Shown: positions 19,290 through 29,753 of the stretch, piece after piece
How the letters are laid out: each line of letters opens with the position of its first letter
Position numbering within the stretch: the first letter of the stretch is position 1
Assembly: GCF_002224245.2 (NCBI RefSeq)
Contig: NZ_NKHK02000005.1
Span: 1 to 64,000, forward strand
Source: Moraxella sp. VT-16-12
GTDB taxonomy: Bacteria; Pseudomonadota; Gammaproteobacteria; Pseudomonadales; Moraxellaceae
Reading direction: 5' to 3'
DNA length: 64,000 nucleotides
The notes under the pieces: generated by a model
The model's input: the letters and a program-made list of their open reading frames with translations, nothing else
The model's database searches: none
What the model was told of the DNA's origin: nothing
Made by a program: the position numbers and the translations under genes

Positions 19290-19613
19290 AGCACAACTCT
19301 CATGCTTAAATTCTTTATTCCATTTTAGCATAAATAGGCATCAAAAATCAACGTTAGACTAGGTTTAAAAACTTTAAAAATCAAGGTATTGATTTTATAA
19401 TAAAAAAAATCTTAAAAAATAGTTATTTCAAGTCTTTAAACACAAAATCCAACCTAGCAAAAAGATAAGCATGTTTTAACAAAACCAACATAAGACATGA
19501 TGTATTTTATGGCACAACTTTATAGTAATTGATGTTTGTTTTAGCATAAAAAAACCACTGATAATAACAGTGGTTTTATTAATACTCTTAAAAATAACAA
19601 TACCAAATCAGCA
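19290..19613. other. AT-rich intergenic region
   Basis: About 320 bases without a supported gene. It holds the terminator at 19551-19577 and probably the promoter of the secreted protein gene at 18930-19289. No repeat or RNA gene seen. Confidence 0.5.
19551..19577 (-). terminator. Terminator after the thrS downstream gene
   Basis: Perfect stem AAAACCACTG / CAGTGGTTTT with a seven-base loop and T run on the minus strand, past the stop at 19614. Confidence 0.85.
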
Positions 19614-20129
19614 TTATGGCAAAGCAATATTTGTTTCATACAAACGTAGTGCCACCACATCGCCTGACAATGGCTGCGTTGAAAAACGATAGGTTTTTTT
19701 GGTGGCTGAGTTTTTTAGTATCGTAACATCGCCTGTATCACCACCAACCACCAAAGCGGTACTAAAACCTTTATTGTCCAGCAAATAAAAATTGCGAGCT
19801 TGATATAGATTGGTCAAGCGTACAATCTGGTCAGTTTTATTTTTAAACACCAAAGTCAGCTCATAAACGCCCGTCTTGGTGGTGGCAGATTCCACACTGA
19901 TGTCCACATAAGGGTGATAGTTTTGGTTGGTGATGACCACCGCCCCATCAACGCTCGCCCCTGTCTGTCTGCCTGTGTCCACCCCTTGCTGCACGCCTGT
20001 CAAAACATCTTTGGTGCCACTGACGATTTTGGCGGTGGTTTTTGATGCCCACTGGGTGAGCTTAGATTCGCTCGCCCCAGCTTGACCAACAGACGCTAGC
20101 AATGCCAATAAAATCGCACCGTATTTCAT
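19614..20129 (-). CDS. Unrecognised exported protein coupled to thrS
   Basis: A 171-residue protein with a short signal peptide (cleavage likely after QAGA near 18). The mature part has a helical start followed by a beta-sandwich-like region (YELTLVFKNKTDQ), in the manner of DUF4352-type extracellular domains; this is only a resemblance. Its ATG shares a base with the thrS stop (TGATG), so translation is probably coupled to thrS, replacing the usual infC neighbour. Confidence 0.75.
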   Translation of the reverse strand: MKYGAILLALLASVGQAGASESKLTQWASKTTAKIVSGTKDVLTGVQQGVDTGRQTGASVDGAVVITNQNYHPYVDISVESATTKTGVYELTLVFKNKTDQIVRLTNLYQARNFYLLDNKGFSTALVVGGDTGDVTILKNSATKKTYRFSTQPLSGDVVALRLYETNIALP

Positions 20130-22057
20130 CACTCACTCTCCTGCGATACACGGCCCTTTTGGGCGATTGTCAAGGTCAATACATTCACAAACGCATCAAG
20201 GCTCATGCTACCCAAGTTTTCGCCTTCACGGGTACGCACATTGACCGTGCCACTTTCCATTTCTTTGTCGCCTACCACCAGCATAAAGGGAATGCGTTCA
20301 AGGGTGCGTTCACGGATTTTAAAGCCAATTTTTTCGTTGCGCAAATCGCTGATTGCTCTAAACCCTTGGGTGCTAAGCTGACTGACAACATTTTCACAGT
20401 AATTGGCTTGTTTGTCCGTGATGTTCATCACCACCGCCTGCACTGGGGCAAGCCACGCTGGGAAAAAGCCAGCATAATGCTCAATCAAAATGCCAATAAA
20501 CCGCTCAAAACTGCCCAAAATCGCACGATGGAGCATCACAGGGCGTTCACGCTCACCGCTTTCGCCCACATATTCAGCGTCTAGGCGTTCTGGCAGATTA
20601 AAATCTAGCTGTAGCGTGCCACATTGCCACACACGACCTAAGCTGTCTTTTAAGCTAAATTCAATCTTAGGACCATAAAACGCCCCTTCGCCTGCTTGTA
20701 GCTCCCAGTCTAGCCCTGCATCATCCAAAGCATCAGCTAGGTCTTTTTCTGCCAAATCCCAAAGCTCATCCGAGCCAACACGCTTTTGGGGGCGAGTAGA
20801 GAGCTTCATAGCGATATTGTCAAAACCAAAGTCTTTATAGACATCTAAGGTCAGTTTGATAAAATCAAGGGCTTCTTGACGGATTTGGCTGTTGGTACAA
20901 AAAATATGAGCATCATCTTGGGTAAAACCACGCACACGCATGATGCCATGCAGTGCCCCAGACGGCTCATTGCGATGACACGAACCAAACTCCGCCAAAC
21001 GCAGCGGCAAATCACGGTAGGATTTTAGGCCTTGATTAAACACCTGCACATGACAAGGGCAGTTCATGGGCTTGATGGCATAATCACGGTTTTCGCTGGA
21101 CGTGGTAAACATATTTTCGGCGTAGTTTTCCCAATGCCCCGAACGCTCCCACAAACTTCTGTCTACTACTTGGGGGGTTTTGATTTCAAGATAGCCGTTG
21201 TCTTTTTGGATTTTACGCATGTATTGCTCTAACACCTGCCAAATCGTCCAACCATTTGGGTGCCAAAACACCATACCAGGGGCTTGCTCTTGTAGGTGAA
21301 ATAAACCCAACTGCTTGCCGATTTTGCGGTGGTCGCGTTTTTCGGCTTCTTCTATGCGTTTGATGTAGGCTTGCAACTCTTTTTTGTCCGCCCACGCCGT
21401 GCCATAAATACGCTGTAATTGCTCATTTTTGGCGTCCCCTCGCCAATACGCTCCGCTCATCTTGGTCAAAGCAAATGCCTTTAAAAAACGTGTGTTTGGC
21501 ACGTGTGGACCACGGCACATGTCCACATATTCTTGGTGATAATACAGCCCCATGTGCGTCTCATCAGGCATATCCTCCACCAAACGCAATTTATAAGTTT
21601 CGCCACGCTCGCTAAATACTTTGATGACCTCATCACGGGGGGTCATTTTTTTAATCACATCATAATCTTGGTCAATCAAGACTTTCATGCGTGCTTCAAT
21701 GGCTGTCATGTCCTCAGGGGTAAAGGGGCGTTCACTATAAATGTCATAATAAAAGCCGTCTTCAATCACAGGACCGATGACCATTTTAACCTCAGGGTAG
21801 AGCTGTTTGACCGCATGACCGAGCAGATGAGCACAGCTGTGGCGGATAATCTCCACACCCTCAGGGTTTTTGGGCGTGATAATCTCTACGGTCGCATCGG
21901 TGGTGATGGGGTCGTGTGCGTCCACAAGCTGACCATTGACACGCCCTGCCACGGTGGCTTTGGCAAGTCCTGCACCGATATTTTGAGCGATTTGCATGAC
22001 GGTGGTTTGTCCGTCAAATTCTCTAATACTACCATCAGGTAAAGTAATTGCGACCAT
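20129..22057 (-). CDS. thrS: Threonyl-tRNA synthetase
   Basis: Class II synthetase that charges tRNA-Thr. Of 642 residues, the same as E. coli. Order: TGS domain 1-60, editing domain with HSCAH at 73-77, catalytic core with KPMNCPCH and motif 2 [14 protein letters not shown], and the C-terminal anticodon domain from about 535. AGGAG lies seven bases before the ATG at 22057. A hairpin at 22088-22108 may be a translational operator. Confidence 0.98.
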   Translation of the reverse strand: MVAITLPDGSIREFDGQTTVMQIAQNIGAGLAKATVAGRVNGQLVDAHDPITTDATVEIITPKNPEGVEIIRHSCAHLLGHAVKQLYPEVKMVIGPVIEDGFYYDIYSERPFTPEDMTAIEARMKVLIDQDYDVIKKMTPRDEVIKVFSERGETYKLRLVEDMPDETHMGLYYHQEYVDMCRGPHVPNTRFLKAFALTKMSGAYWRGDAKNEQLQRIYGTAWADKKELQAYIKRIEEAEKRDHRKIGKQLGLFHLQEQAPGMVFWHPNGWTIWQVLEQYMRKIQKDNGYLEIKTPQVVDRSLWERSGHWENYAENMFTTSSENRDYAIKPMNCPCHVQVFNQGLKSYRDLPLRLAEFGSCHRNEPSGALHGIMRVRGFTQDDAHIFCTNSQIRQEALDFIKLTLDVYKDFGFDNIAMKLSTRPQKRVGSDELWDLAEKDLADALDDAGLDWELQAGEGAFYGPKIEFSLKDSLGRVWQCGTLQLDFNLPERLDAEYVGESGERERPVMLHRAILGSFERFIGILIEHYAGFFPAWLAPVQAVVMNITDKQANYCENVVSQLSTQGFRAISDLRNEKIGFKIRERTLERIPFMLVVGDKEMESGTVNVRTREGENLGSMSLDAFVNVLTLTIAQKGRVSQESE

Positions 22058-22087
22058 AAAAGTCTCCTATATGTGGCGTTGGCAGTG

Positions 22088-22108
22088 ATGTTTGTTACTC
22101 TCAAACAT
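22088..22108 (-). promoter_or_regulatory. tRNA-Thr-like leader hairpin, candidate thrS operator
   Basis: The minus strand reads a perfect seven-pair stem ATGTTTG / CAAACAT closing a seven-base loop AGAGTAA, 31 bases before the thrS ATG and just ahead of the ribosome site. Read as an anticodon loop, positions 34-38 are AGTAA: G35 and U36 are threonine identity bases and A37-A38 match tRNA-Thr. In E. coli, ThrRS binds such an anticodon-like arm in its mRNA leader and blocks translation. The hairpin is seen; regulation is inferred. Confidence 0.55.
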
Positions 22109-22147
22109 ATAACCGCTACCGTTGGAAAATTGAAAGAAAAAAGATTT

Positions 22148-22153
22148 ATTATA
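22148..22153 (-). promoter_or_regulatory. Possible thrS -10 element
   Basis: TATAAT on the minus strand about 90 bases before thrS. The region 16-18 bases upstream has no convincing -35, so the call is tentative. It would give a leader that contains the hairpin at 22088-22108. Confidence 0.4.
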
Positions 22154-22189
22154 ACAAAAATTTTGGGTATGTTCTATTTTTCGTGTGGG

Positions 22190-23545
22190 TCATGCCATCA
22201 CCTTCATCATCACCCCCACTTTGTCCAAGCACTCTTGGTACTCGCCATCCATCTTTGACTTGATGGTAACACCCCCGCCTGCCCATAGTTGTGCTTGGCT
22301 GTTTTGGGCTTGTAGGGTGCGAATCAGCACATTCCACCGCCCTGTGCCATCGGCATTAAGATAGCCCATCGTGCCACAATACGCCCCACGTGGCTGACTT
22401 TCTAGCTCGCTGATAATCTCACACGCCCGCTTTTTGGGCGCTCCTGTGATTGAGCCTGCTGGCAGACTGCCAAACAGCACCGTCAAAGGGTGTGTGTCTG
22501 ATTTTAATGTGGCAGTGATGGTGCTGACCATGTGATGAACGTTTTGAAAACTCTCAATGGCAAAGCGTTTGGGCGTTTTTACCGTGCCAACATGAGCGTA
22601 TTTACCCAAATCATTTCTAAGTAAATCCACAATCATCACATTTTCGCTGATGTCTTTTTCGCTACTGGCAAGCTCGTTTTTCAACTGTTCATCTTGCACA
22701 GGGTTGTGATGGCGGGGGCGTGTGCCTTTGATGGGTTTGGTGATGATGTGGATATGCTTATCTGCCTTGTCAAATTCAAAAAACAGCTCAGGCGATACTG
22801 ACAATAGCTCAAAATCATCTGCCCTTAAAAAGGTAGCAAAAGGTGCGTTCATGGTGCTTTGTAGTTTTGGTAGATAACTTGCCAGTTTGTCTGTTAAGTC
22901 CGCTTGCCATGCTTGGGTCAGATTGATTTGATAAGTATCGCCTGCCTTGATATAGTCTTGGGTTTTGTTAAAAGCATTGGCATAATCGCCCTTTTGCCAA
23001 AGTGGGCTAAACTGACAGCCGACTGGCACAGGCAAAGACTGACCCATCAGCCAAGCAAGTTTATGTTTGATTTGTTCAAAAAAAACAGCATCTACCCCCA
23101 CACCACACAACACAAAACCCTGATGAGACGGTTTTAGATAAATGTCATAATGCCCCATAAACGCACACATTTGACCATCTTTGATGGCGATACTGGGATT
23201 GAGTGCATGGGCGGATATGTCATACCCAACAAACCCCATCAGCCCATGACCATAGCCTTGTTGGTGCTTTGGCATGCTTAGGGTGCTGATATAGACTATC
23301 AACTCATCTTGCCATGTTTGATAATCGCTGGCATATTGGCGGTGCTTTTGCTCATCTCGGCAAAAGCGATGAATGACCAAACCATCATCACCATACCAAG
23401 CTTGCCAAGACACTTTGGGCAAAATGCCAATGACGGGGTGATGGTCGTCATTTAAAAAGCACACCTGCCAATCGCTATGATACGCCACAAGTGCCGTCAG
23501 CTCGCTTGCTGATAAGGGGCTGATAAATTCATAAACAGTAAACAT
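22190..23545 (-). CDS. pabB: Aminodeoxychorismate synthase component I
   Basis: Makes 4-amino-4-deoxychorismate from chorismate with ammonia from PabA, for folate. A 451-residue chorismate-binding enzyme; the C-terminal core shows AGDTYQINLTQAW, PIKGTRPR with the Lys typical of PabB, SENVMIVDLLRNDLG and GSITGAPKKRACEII. An anthranilate synthase (TrpE) would have PIAGTR at the same place, so PabB is favoured. The ATG at 23545 is used rather than the GTG four codons upstream. Confidence 0.93.
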   Translation of the reverse strand: MFTVYEFISPLSASELTALVAYHSDWQVCFLNDDHHPVIGILPKVSWQAWYGDDGLVIHRFCRDEQKHRQYASDYQTWQDELIVYISTLSMPKHQQGYGHGLMGFVGYDISAHALNPSIAIKDGQMCAFMGHYDIYLKPSHQGFVLCGVGVDAVFFEQIKHKLAWLMGQSLPVPVGCQFSPLWQKGDYANAFNKTQDYIKAGDTYQINLTQAWQADLTDKLASYLPKLQSTMNAPFATFLRADDFELLSVSPELFFEFDKADKHIHIITKPIKGTRPRHHNPVQDEQLKNELASSEKDISENVMIVDLLRNDLGKYAHVGTVKTPKRFAIESFQNVHHMVSTITATLKSDTHPLTVLFGSLPAGSITGAPKKRACEIISELESQPRGAYCGTMGYLNADGTGRWNVLIRTLQAQNSQAQLWAGGGVTIKSKMDGEYQECLDKVGVMMKVMA

Positions 23546-23585
23546 TGGCTCATCCACCCAAACTACAAACTCTCACTCATCAACG

Positions 23586-23613
23586 AAAAACCCCAAAACA
23601 CTGGCTTTGGGGT
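23586..23613 (-). terminator. Terminator after the lipoprotein hydrolase gene
   Basis: Stem ACCCCAAA / TTTGGGGT on the minus strand with trailing T run; lies between the hydrolase stop and pabB start. Confidence 0.75.
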
Positions 23614-23630
23614 CTTCGGCAAAACCCATA

Positions 23631-25232
23631 CTACCAAAAATCCACGCTACGCACATAAATGGGATGTTTGGGGTCTAGGGTGATTTGGGTGATGGTCTCT
23701 TTGGTGATGTCAGGTGGCAAAGGCACACGCACCGTCCCTAGCCGATATGTGCCATTATCCTGCTCAGACTGACGGCTGATGAGTGCAGGGTGGTCAGCAG
23801 ATAGCTCTATGGTGGTACTACCACCAGTGGTATGTAAAGTTAGGCTAACTGCTGTGCCTTGTACGCCTTGATGACTGCCTGTGGGGGCAAGCTGCAAAGA
23901 GACGCCCTTAGCCCCTTGTATCTGCGTTTTGGCACTACTAACACCAGACAGACGTGCCACAGGGGTCAAGATTTGTACAAAACCACGGTCAGGCTCTGGA
24001 CAAGCGTTTTTAGGTCGCATGGGATTCATGGGGTCAGCATGGATACACACCATTACCTCTTTACCGCTTTGAACGTCCACCCAGTCTTTGGGCTCAACAA
24101 AACCAATCGCCTTTGGCGTCAAAGACAGCCAATGAGCCGATAGCCCTGCCACTTGTGAGGGCAAAACTTGGCTGTTGGTCATTGGTAGCACTGAGTTTAT
24201 GCCACGCAATGTGTCATCAAACCATGTGCTTGCTGTTTGGAGCATGACACGTTCATGTTCTTTATCATTAAGACAATCAAGCACATCACAGCCAATACGG
24301 TCATCAAAGCCAATTTGACTGGTCGCCCGATTGACATACATATGCCCAAGCCCCGGTAGCTCCACCACCGAAGCAGGGCTTTGGCGGGGCGTGCTGGCAT
24401 AATGCCCAAGCCACAGATTGGCAGATGAGCCCACGTCCGCATCAAGACTGCCCACCACCGCCAAATAAGGCACATCAGCAGGCACAGGCGAGATAAATTC
24501 AAGCTCTATGGTGTCATAAGCAGGTGCATAAGCAAACACGCTTTTTAGGTTGTCTTTGCCAAATAACTGCTGGGCAGCGTCCACCATCTGCCCTGAACGC
24601 GAATGGGCAAAAAGCCCCACTTTGGTCAAATCCACAGGGGCAATATCCACGCCAAAGGTATCAGTTGTGCCTTGAAGGTCAGTTTTGATGGCATCGACAA
24701 AGCGACCAACCACCTCTTGCCACATCTTGCCTTGGTCATAAGGAGCGGTTACATCTGCCCCAATAAACACCCCACCCAAGTCAGGAATGATGACTGTATA
24801 ACCCTGCTTTGCCAAATGCTCACCCAGATAGCTCATGCCTTGGTCGTAGCGGATTTCTGCTCCATCAGCACAAGGATAGGCAGAGCTTTTGTCTGCACAA
24901 TTTGGCGAACGCAAATGACTGATGACAATCACAGGTGTGGGCGACTGTGCGTGCGTAGGTGCAATCAAGATGCCACGTGCAGGCGTGCTGTATTTACCTT
25001 GTACGACATTACCAAAATCTATCTCAACATGATGTATGCCATCATGACTTTTGATGACACGTTTTGCCAAAGGGCGGTCAGCGGCAGCGTGTGGACCTTC
25101 TTCGCCAAGTGTTTGCTCCACTTCTTGTTCTTGTGCCTGCTGTGTGTCGTCTTTTTTTGTGGCATGACAACCAGTCAAAGCCATTGCCAAGATGGCACTT
25201 AAAGCTGCCATCAGCACACTTCTTTTTTGCAT
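23631..25232 (-). CDS. Lipoprotein with alpha/beta hydrolase fold
   Basis: A 533-residue exported lipoprotein. A signal peptide ends in the lipobox ALTGC with Cys22. After a charged, Gln-rich linker comes an alpha/beta hydrolase domain (about 85-330) of the dienelactone hydrolase/acetylxylan-esterase-like sort, with AHSRSG as likely nucleophile elbow. The C-terminal 190 residues are beta-rich and unassigned. Substrate unknown; the predicted site is the periplasmic face of a membrane. Start ATG at 25232 is used; another in-frame ATG is four codons upstream. Confidence 0.82.
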   Translation of the reverse strand: MQKRSVLMAALSAILAMALTGCHATKKDDTQQAQEQEVEQTLGEEGPHAAADRPLAKRVIKSHDGIHHVEIDFGNVVQGKYSTPARGILIAPTHAQSPTPVIVISHLRSPNCADKSSAYPCADGAEIRYDQGMSYLGEHLAKQGYTVIIPDLGGVFIGADVTAPYDQGKMWQEVVGRFVDAIKTDLQGTTDTFGVDIAPVDLTKVGLFAHSRSGQMVDAAQQLFGKDNLKSVFAYAPAYDTIELEFISPVPADVPYLAVVGSLDADVGSSANLWLGHYASTPRQSPASVVELPGLGHMYVNRATSQIGFDDRIGCDVLDCLNDKEHERVMLQTASTWFDDTLRGINSVLPMTNSQVLPSQVAGLSAHWLSLTPKAIGFVEPKDWVDVQSGKEVMVCIHADPMNPMRPKNACPEPDRGFVQILTPVARLSGVSSAKTQIQGAKGVSLQLAPTGSHQGVQGTAVSLTLHTTGGSTTIELSADHPALISRQSEQDNGTYRLGTVRVPLPPDITKETITQITLDPKHPIYVRSVDFW

Positions 25233-25414
25233 AAATAAGCCCATAAATTTAGTTCAAACCACCCAATTAGCAGTTTAATCAACAATCAAAGCTATGACAA
25301 CACAAAATTTGCTTACTTAAATCACATCCAGCAACTCACTGCACTGTCAAATTTGTAGCTATTGATGAGTGTGTTACAAGTTCCAAAATTGATTTGGCAC
25401 TTTGACTGGCTTTA

Positions 25415-26647
25415 TCACCCATCAAAACGCTTGATAATCAATGCCGCGTTGGTGCCCCCAAAGCCAAAACTATTACTCATCACCGTATTTAATGGGGTTT
25501 GGCGAGTTTGGGTAACAATATCAAACGCTTTTGCCCCTTCGTCCATCTCGGTGATGTTGATGTTTGGGGCGATAAAGCCATGATTTAACATCAGTAAACA
25601 ATAAATCAGCTCCTGAGCCCCTACTGCCCCTAGGCTATGCCCTGTCATGGATTTGGTGGAGCTAATCGGTGGTACGTTGCTTGCCCCACCAAACACTTCG
25701 CTGATGGCGTTAAGCTCGGTAATATCGCCAAGTGGCGTGCTGGTGCCGTGGGTGTTGATGTAGTCCACCGTACTAAGTCCTGCTTGATTAAGAGCGATTT
25801 GCATACAACGCACCGCCCCTTCACCGCTTGGAGCTACCATTTCCACTCCGTCTGATGTCGCCCCATAGCCCACCACTTCTGCCAAAATGGTCGCTCCACG
25901 AGCTTGGGCGTGTTCTAAGCTTTCAAGCACCAACATCGCTCCGCCCCCTGCAATCACAAAGCCATCACGTGTGGCATCATAAGGGCGACTGGCAGTTTGT
26001 GGGGTGTCGTTATATTGGGTGCTCATCGCTCCCATCGCATCAAACATACACGACTGCGTCCAATGCTCGCTCTCACCACCGCCAGCCAAGACCACATCCG
26101 CCTTACCAAGCTGTATCAGCTCCATGGCATGACCCACACAGTGGCTAGATGTGGCACACGCAGACGAGATGGAGTAACTAATCCCTTGAATCTTAAAACC
26201 CGTGGCAAGTGTCGCAGAAACGGTGCTACTCATGATTTTAGGTACAGCCATCGCTCCCACACCACGCAAGCCCTTGGTTTTCATGTTGTCCACAGAAGCC
26301 ACCACGTCAGCCGTGGATGCACCACCTGAGCCTGCCACCACCGCCACACGGGGATTGTGGGCGATTTGTTCATCACTTAGCCCTGATTGCTTGATGGCTT
26401 GCAAGGCACTGACATAAGCATACAGGCTGGCTTCTGACATAAAGCGTTTAAGTTTACGGTCAATCTGTGTGGTATCTAGGGTATTTTGGTCAATACTGCC
26501 TGACACACACGATTTAAAGCCATTATCGGCATAACTTTGATTAAAAGACAGTCCTGATTGCCCATGAAACAACGCATTTTTGACCACTTCTAAGTCATTA
26601 CCCAAACAAGAGACAATGCCCGCCCCTGTAATTACCACACGTTTCAT
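25415..26647 (-). CDS. fabB: 3-oxoacyl-ACP synthase I
   Basis: Elongates acyl-ACP with malonyl-ACP; KAS I is needed for unsaturated fatty acids. Of 410 residues. Catalytic Cys164 in SSACATSSH, His300 in [11 protein letters not shown] and His337 in MTGHSLGA are all present. The segment [13 protein letters not shown] matches FabB rather than FabF. AAGGACATTTT precedes the ATG at 26647; the longer frame to 26707 has no homology. Monocistronic. Confidence 0.95.
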   Translation of the reverse strand: MKRVVITGAGIVSCLGNDLEVVKNALFHGQSGLSFNQSYADNGFKSCVSGSIDQNTLDTTQIDRKLKRFMSEASLYAYVSALQAIKQSGLSDEQIAHNPRVAVVAGSGGASTADVVASVDNMKTKGLRGVGAMAVPKIMSSTVSATLATGFKIQGISYSISSACATSSHCVGHAMELIQLGKADVVLAGGGESEHWTQSCMFDAMGAMSTQYNDTPQTASRPYDATRDGFVIAGGGAMLVLESLEHAQARGATILAEVVGYGATSDGVEMVAPSGEGAVRCMQIALNQAGLSTVDYINTHGTSTPLGDITELNAISEVFGGASNVPPISSTKSMTGHSLGAVGAQELIYCLLMLNHGFIAPNINITEMDEGAKAFDIVTQTRQTPLNTVMSNSFGFGGTNAALIIKRFDG

Positions 26648-26711
26648 AAAATGTCCTTGATATTTAAAAAGTTTACAGTTGTCAGTATATTTTAGCACAA
26701 TGCCCAAAAAA

Positions 26712-26742
26712 CAAAAGCGACAAGATTGCTCCTGTCGTTTTG
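26712..26742 (-). terminator. ssb terminator
   Basis: Stem CGACA / TGTCG extended by A/T pairs, directly past the ssb stop with a T-rich tail on the minus strand. Confidence 0.6.
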
Positions 26743-26755
26743 GTGTGTGCTGTGT

Positions 26756-27418
26756 TTAAAACGGCATGTCATCATCTGGAATATTGCTCGTAGCACCCTT
26801 GGGCATACCTTGTGGGGCAGATTGCTTGACAAACTGATTGTCATTCATCGCATTGGGCAGACCACCTTGGGGGGCTTGTGGGGGCGTGTTTGGCACGTCC
26901 ATACCACCCATGTTTTGATGTCCCATCTGATGAGCTTGGGGGGCGTTGTTTATTCCTTGAACAGGATTGTTGTTGGGGTATTGGTTGTAATAACCTTGTG
27001 GCTGAGCTTGATAACCTTGGACATGATGGTTTTGAGGGTTGTTCCATTGACCTTGATTTTGATGGTTATTTTGATTACTGCTCAGTATGTTCATGGTGTC
27101 AGCACGAATTTCGGTGGCATAACGCTCAATGCCTTGTTGGTCTGTCCATTTACGAGTGCTCAGACTGCCTTCAATATAAACCAATGAGCCTTTATGTAAA
27201 TATTGAGCCGCAATATCCCCCAAACGGTAATTACCACGATTTTGTAAAACAATTCTGTGCCATTCTGTTTTTTCTTTTAATTCACCTGTGTTTTTGTCTG
27301 TCCAGCGTTCACTGGTTGCCACACTAATATTTGTGATGCTACTGCCATTAGAAAACTGGCGAACTTCTGGGTCTTGACCCAATCTACCAACAATGATTAC
27401 TTTGTTTACTGTTGACAT
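26756..27418 (-). CDS. ssb: Single-stranded DNA-binding protein
   Basis: A 220-residue SSB. The OB fold covers about 1-110 ([17 protein letters not shown] start, [19 protein letters not shown]). A long Gln/Asn/Gly/Pro-rich linker follows and the acidic tip DDDMPF, which recruits repair proteins, is intact. The linker is longer than in E. coli (178 residues in total). Confidence 0.97.
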   Translation of the reverse strand: MSTVNKVIIVGRLGQDPEVRQFSNGSSITNISVATSERWTDKNTGELKEKTEWHRIVLQNRGNYRLGDIAAQYLHKGSLVYIEGSLSTRKWTDQQGIERYATEIRADTMNILSSNQNNHQNQGQWNNPQNHHVQGYQAQPQGYYNQYPNNNPVQGINNAPQAHQMGHQNMGGMDVPNTPPQAPQGGLPNAMNDNQFVKQSAPQGMPKGATSNIPDDDMPF

Positions 27419-27578
27419 AATTATGCTCAATTCTTTTATCGTAACTTTTTAAATTGATTACTCTGTTTTTTATGATTATTTTATTTAAATAAAATCTCTT
27501 AAAGCCATCAATTCATCATGACAATAAAGGATAAGCCAGAATCATAAATCCAACTTATCCAAATCGCCATTGGTTTAT

Positions 27579-27893
27579 TTATACTGCAAAATCTTCTAGT
27601 TTTTTGCCTTTGGCAAGTGCTTCTTCCAACCACATGGGTTTACGACCACGACCTGCCCATGAGTTTTTGGGGTTGGCAGGGTCTCTATAAGCAATGCGAC
27701 TTTCTTTGTGGGCTTTTTTGCCAACTTTTAAAATCTCTTCAATGGTAGAGTTATTTTCTTTGGCGATTTTTTTAAATTGCAAATAAGCGTCTTTTAGACC
27801 TTCTGCTTGTTTTTGTTTGATTTTAGCTTGTGCGTCTTTGGCAAGATTTTCTAGCTGCTCTACGCTTAGGTCATCTAAATTGCTATTACTCAT
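27579..27893 (-). CDS. H-NS family nucleoid protein
   Basis: A 104-residue protein. An N-terminal coiled-coil (LSVEQLENLAKDAQAKIKQK region) for oligomerisation is followed by the C-terminal DNA-binding motif NSWAGRGRKPMWLEEAL, the form found in HvrA/BpH3/MvaT-unrelated H-NS-like proteins. It would silence AT-rich, acquired DNA. The start at 27893 follows AGGAATTTTT; the open frame to 27956 is not supported. Confidence 0.92.
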   Translation of the reverse strand: MSNSNLDDLSVEQLENLAKDAQAKIKQKQAEGLKDAYLQFKKIAKENNSTIEEILKVGKKAHKESRIAYRDPANPKNSWAGRGRKPMWLEEALAKGKKLEDFAV

Positions 27894-28159
27894 AAAAATT
27901 CCTGCATTTAGGTTTATTAAATGATGAAAGTATTCAAAATACTCACCACACCACATAAAAACTCATGGTTTTTATTTTTGCCTATATTAGCATAATTTTA
28001 AAAAAAACTTCAATATTTTTTAAACATTTTTTAAAGAAAAATCCAAAATAACAACCAAGATATTAAAAGTTACTTTGGTATTTATAAAAATATTCAATAT
28101 AAATAAAATATTTCACAATCTAACAATAAAAAGAGCGAACAATCCACGATTTTATTTTA
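27894..28159. other. AT-rich intergenic region upstream of the H-NS gene
   Basis: Very AT-rich stretch with several A and T runs, as is common for H-NS promoters which are often self-repressed. No gene, RNA or clear terminator is seen. Confidence 0.4.
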
Positions 28160-28582
28160 TTAAACCATCACCCACGACAAATAAAATAACAACAAACAAC
28201 AGCCTAAAGACAACCCCCAAACCACCGAACGCAAACTTGCTAAATCATAAGCATAAGCCACGCCATACACCACACGCAACAGCACATAAAACCACGCCAA
28301 AGCATTGATGATGTTTTGGGGGACAAAACAATACATCGCCACCAATACCGCCCCAATAAAAATGGGTAGTCCTTCAAAACTATTGGCTTGGGCGGCATTT
28401 AGGCGAGCGGACAGCCCTGTGGTGCGACTTAAAAAATCTCGTGGCTGATGATTGTCCTGTTTAAAATCAAACCCACCTGTGATTTTAGCCAACAAAGTAA
28501 ATACATAGGGCAACAAACACGCCACCACCATCGCTACGATGACATAAGACAGCTCAGATGGAAAATAATTAATCACGCCCAT
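28160..28582 (-). CDS. MAPEG family membrane protein
   Basis: A 140-residue protein with four membrane helices. The sequence LSARLNAAQANSFEGLPIF and the RVVYGVAY segment fit the MAPEG glutathione/eicosanoid family (bacterial YecN-type). It begins one base past the osmC-like stop, with GGGTGAG upstream, so the two are translated together. The frame runs on upstream to 28801, but there it overlaps the OsmC gene and is only a shadow. Confidence 0.85.
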   Translation of the reverse strand: MGVINYFPSELSYVIVAMVVACLLPYVFTLLAKITGGFDFKQDNHQPRDFLSRTTGLSARLNAAQANSFEGLPIFIGAVLVAMYCFVPQNIINALAWFYVLLRVVYGVAYAYDLASLRSVVWGLSLGCCLLLFYLSWVMV

Positions 28583-28583
28583 A

Positions 28584-29000
28584 TTACTCACCCACAATCT
28601 CATAATCATGCGTGATGACAACGCCACCATCAGCAAGCATTTTAGATGCTGAGCAGTATTTGGTTGCAGACAGCTCAATGGCTTTGGCAACTTGGCTTTC
28701 TTTAATGTCTTTACCTGTGATGATAAAATGCAAATGAATGTCGGTAAATACCGCAGGAATGCTGTCAGCACGTTTGGCAGACACTTCACAACGAACATCA
28801 CTGATGTTTTGACGAGATTTTTGTAAAATGCTCACCACATCATAACTGGCACAGCCACCTAAGCCCATCAACATCAGCTCCATGGGTCTAGCCCCAAGCT
28901 CTTGTTTGGAATCCACCACCACCGTATGCCCTGAGCCACTTTTGGTCTTAAAATTGATGGCTTCGTTTTTTAGCCAATCCACGCTTGCTGTCATGGTCAT
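28584..29000 (-). CDS. OsmC family peroxiredoxin, YhfA-like
   Basis: A 138-residue OsmC-fold protein close to E. coli YhfA. The two redox cysteines appear as GGCASYDVV near 57 and KYCSASKML near 115. RPMELMLMGLGGC and the HLHFIITGKDI segments match YhfA. OsmC proteins reduce organic peroxides; YhfA's own substrate is not established. AAGG eight bases before the ATG at 29000 decides the start. Confidence 0.9.
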   Translation of the reverse strand: MTMTASVDWLKNEAINFKTKSGSGHTVVVDSKQELGARPMELMLMGLGGCASYDVVSILQKSRQNISDVRCEVSAKRADSIPAVFTDIHLHFIITGKDIKESQVAKAIELSATKYCSASKMLADGGVVITHDYEIVGE

Positions 29001-29214
29001 GTCATTTACCTTAAAAAATAAAATACAGCTACAATAGAGATAATCATCATAAAATTCAAGCCACCTTGTCAAGATAAACCAAGATAAAATTTACTTACCA
29101 TTTATTTATATGATTTTGCCCAAGATTACAGCTTTGCCCTATACTTTTTTGCAAAAGTTTGGTTTAATAGTCAAGTTACCGTTTTAGCGGTTTTTTAAAA
29201 TATAAGAGCTTATT

Positions 29215-29709
29215 ATGATTGATGCAGACGGCTTTCGTGCCAATGTCGGTATCATCTTAGCAAATACACAAGGGCAAGTTTTGCTTGCCAAACGCATTGG
29301 CGATGACAGTTGGCAGTTTCCCCAAGGGGGCATAGATAGGGGCGAGACTCCCTTAGATGCCATGTACCGTGAGCTACACGAAGAAGTGGGGCTATACCCC
29401 CATCATGTCAAATTGCTTGGTGTAACAAACGATTGGTTGCGTTATCGCTTGCCAAGACGCTGTTTGCGAATGGGTCAAGAGCCTTTGTGTATCGGACAAA
29501 AACAAAAATGGTTTTTGTTACAGCTGGATGAACCAAATACCGAATATATTCGTTTTGATGTTGCCATTCCTGAATTTGATGAATGGTCTTGGGTAAGTTA
29601 CTGGTATCCTTTGGGACAAGTTGTTGCCTTTAAACGGGGTGTTTATCAAAAAGCACTGTTGGAGCTGGCAGGTCATTTGCCTTTAAAGCCCGAACTGGCA
29701 ATGCCCTAA
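29215..29709 (+). CDS. rppH: RNA pyrophosphohydrolase
   Basis: Nudix enzyme that removes pyrophosphate from 5'-triphosphate mRNA and starts decay. Of 164 residues. The Nudix box (GG..GE.......RE..EE.G) spans about 38-60, preceded by [18 protein letters not shown] start and QKWFLL segment are those of RppH. Divergent from the osmC-like operon, converging on rpmE2. Confidence 0.96.
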   Translation: MIDADGFRANVGIILANTQGQVLLAKRIGDDSWQFPQGGIDRGETPLDAMYRELHEEVGLYPHHVKLLGVTNDWLRYRLPRRCLRMGQEPLCIGQKQKWFLLQLDEPNTEYIRFDVAIPEFDEWSWVSYWYPLGQVVAFKRGVYQKALLELAGHLPLKPELAMP

Positions 29710-29713
29710 AATA

Positions 29714-29741
29714 AAAAAACCGTCCATGTGGACGGTTTTTT
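29714..29741. terminator. Bidirectional terminator between rppH and rpmE2
   Basis: Stem AAAAACCGTCC / GGACGGTTTTT with loop ATGT; A run before and T run after serve both converging genes. Confidence 0.9.
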
Positions 29742-29753
29742 GTGGATAAAAAC

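Noticed and set aside
28583-28801. Upstream extension of the MAPEG frame
   Set aside because: It lies inside the OsmC gene in another frame and the family start is at 28582 with a good ribosome site.
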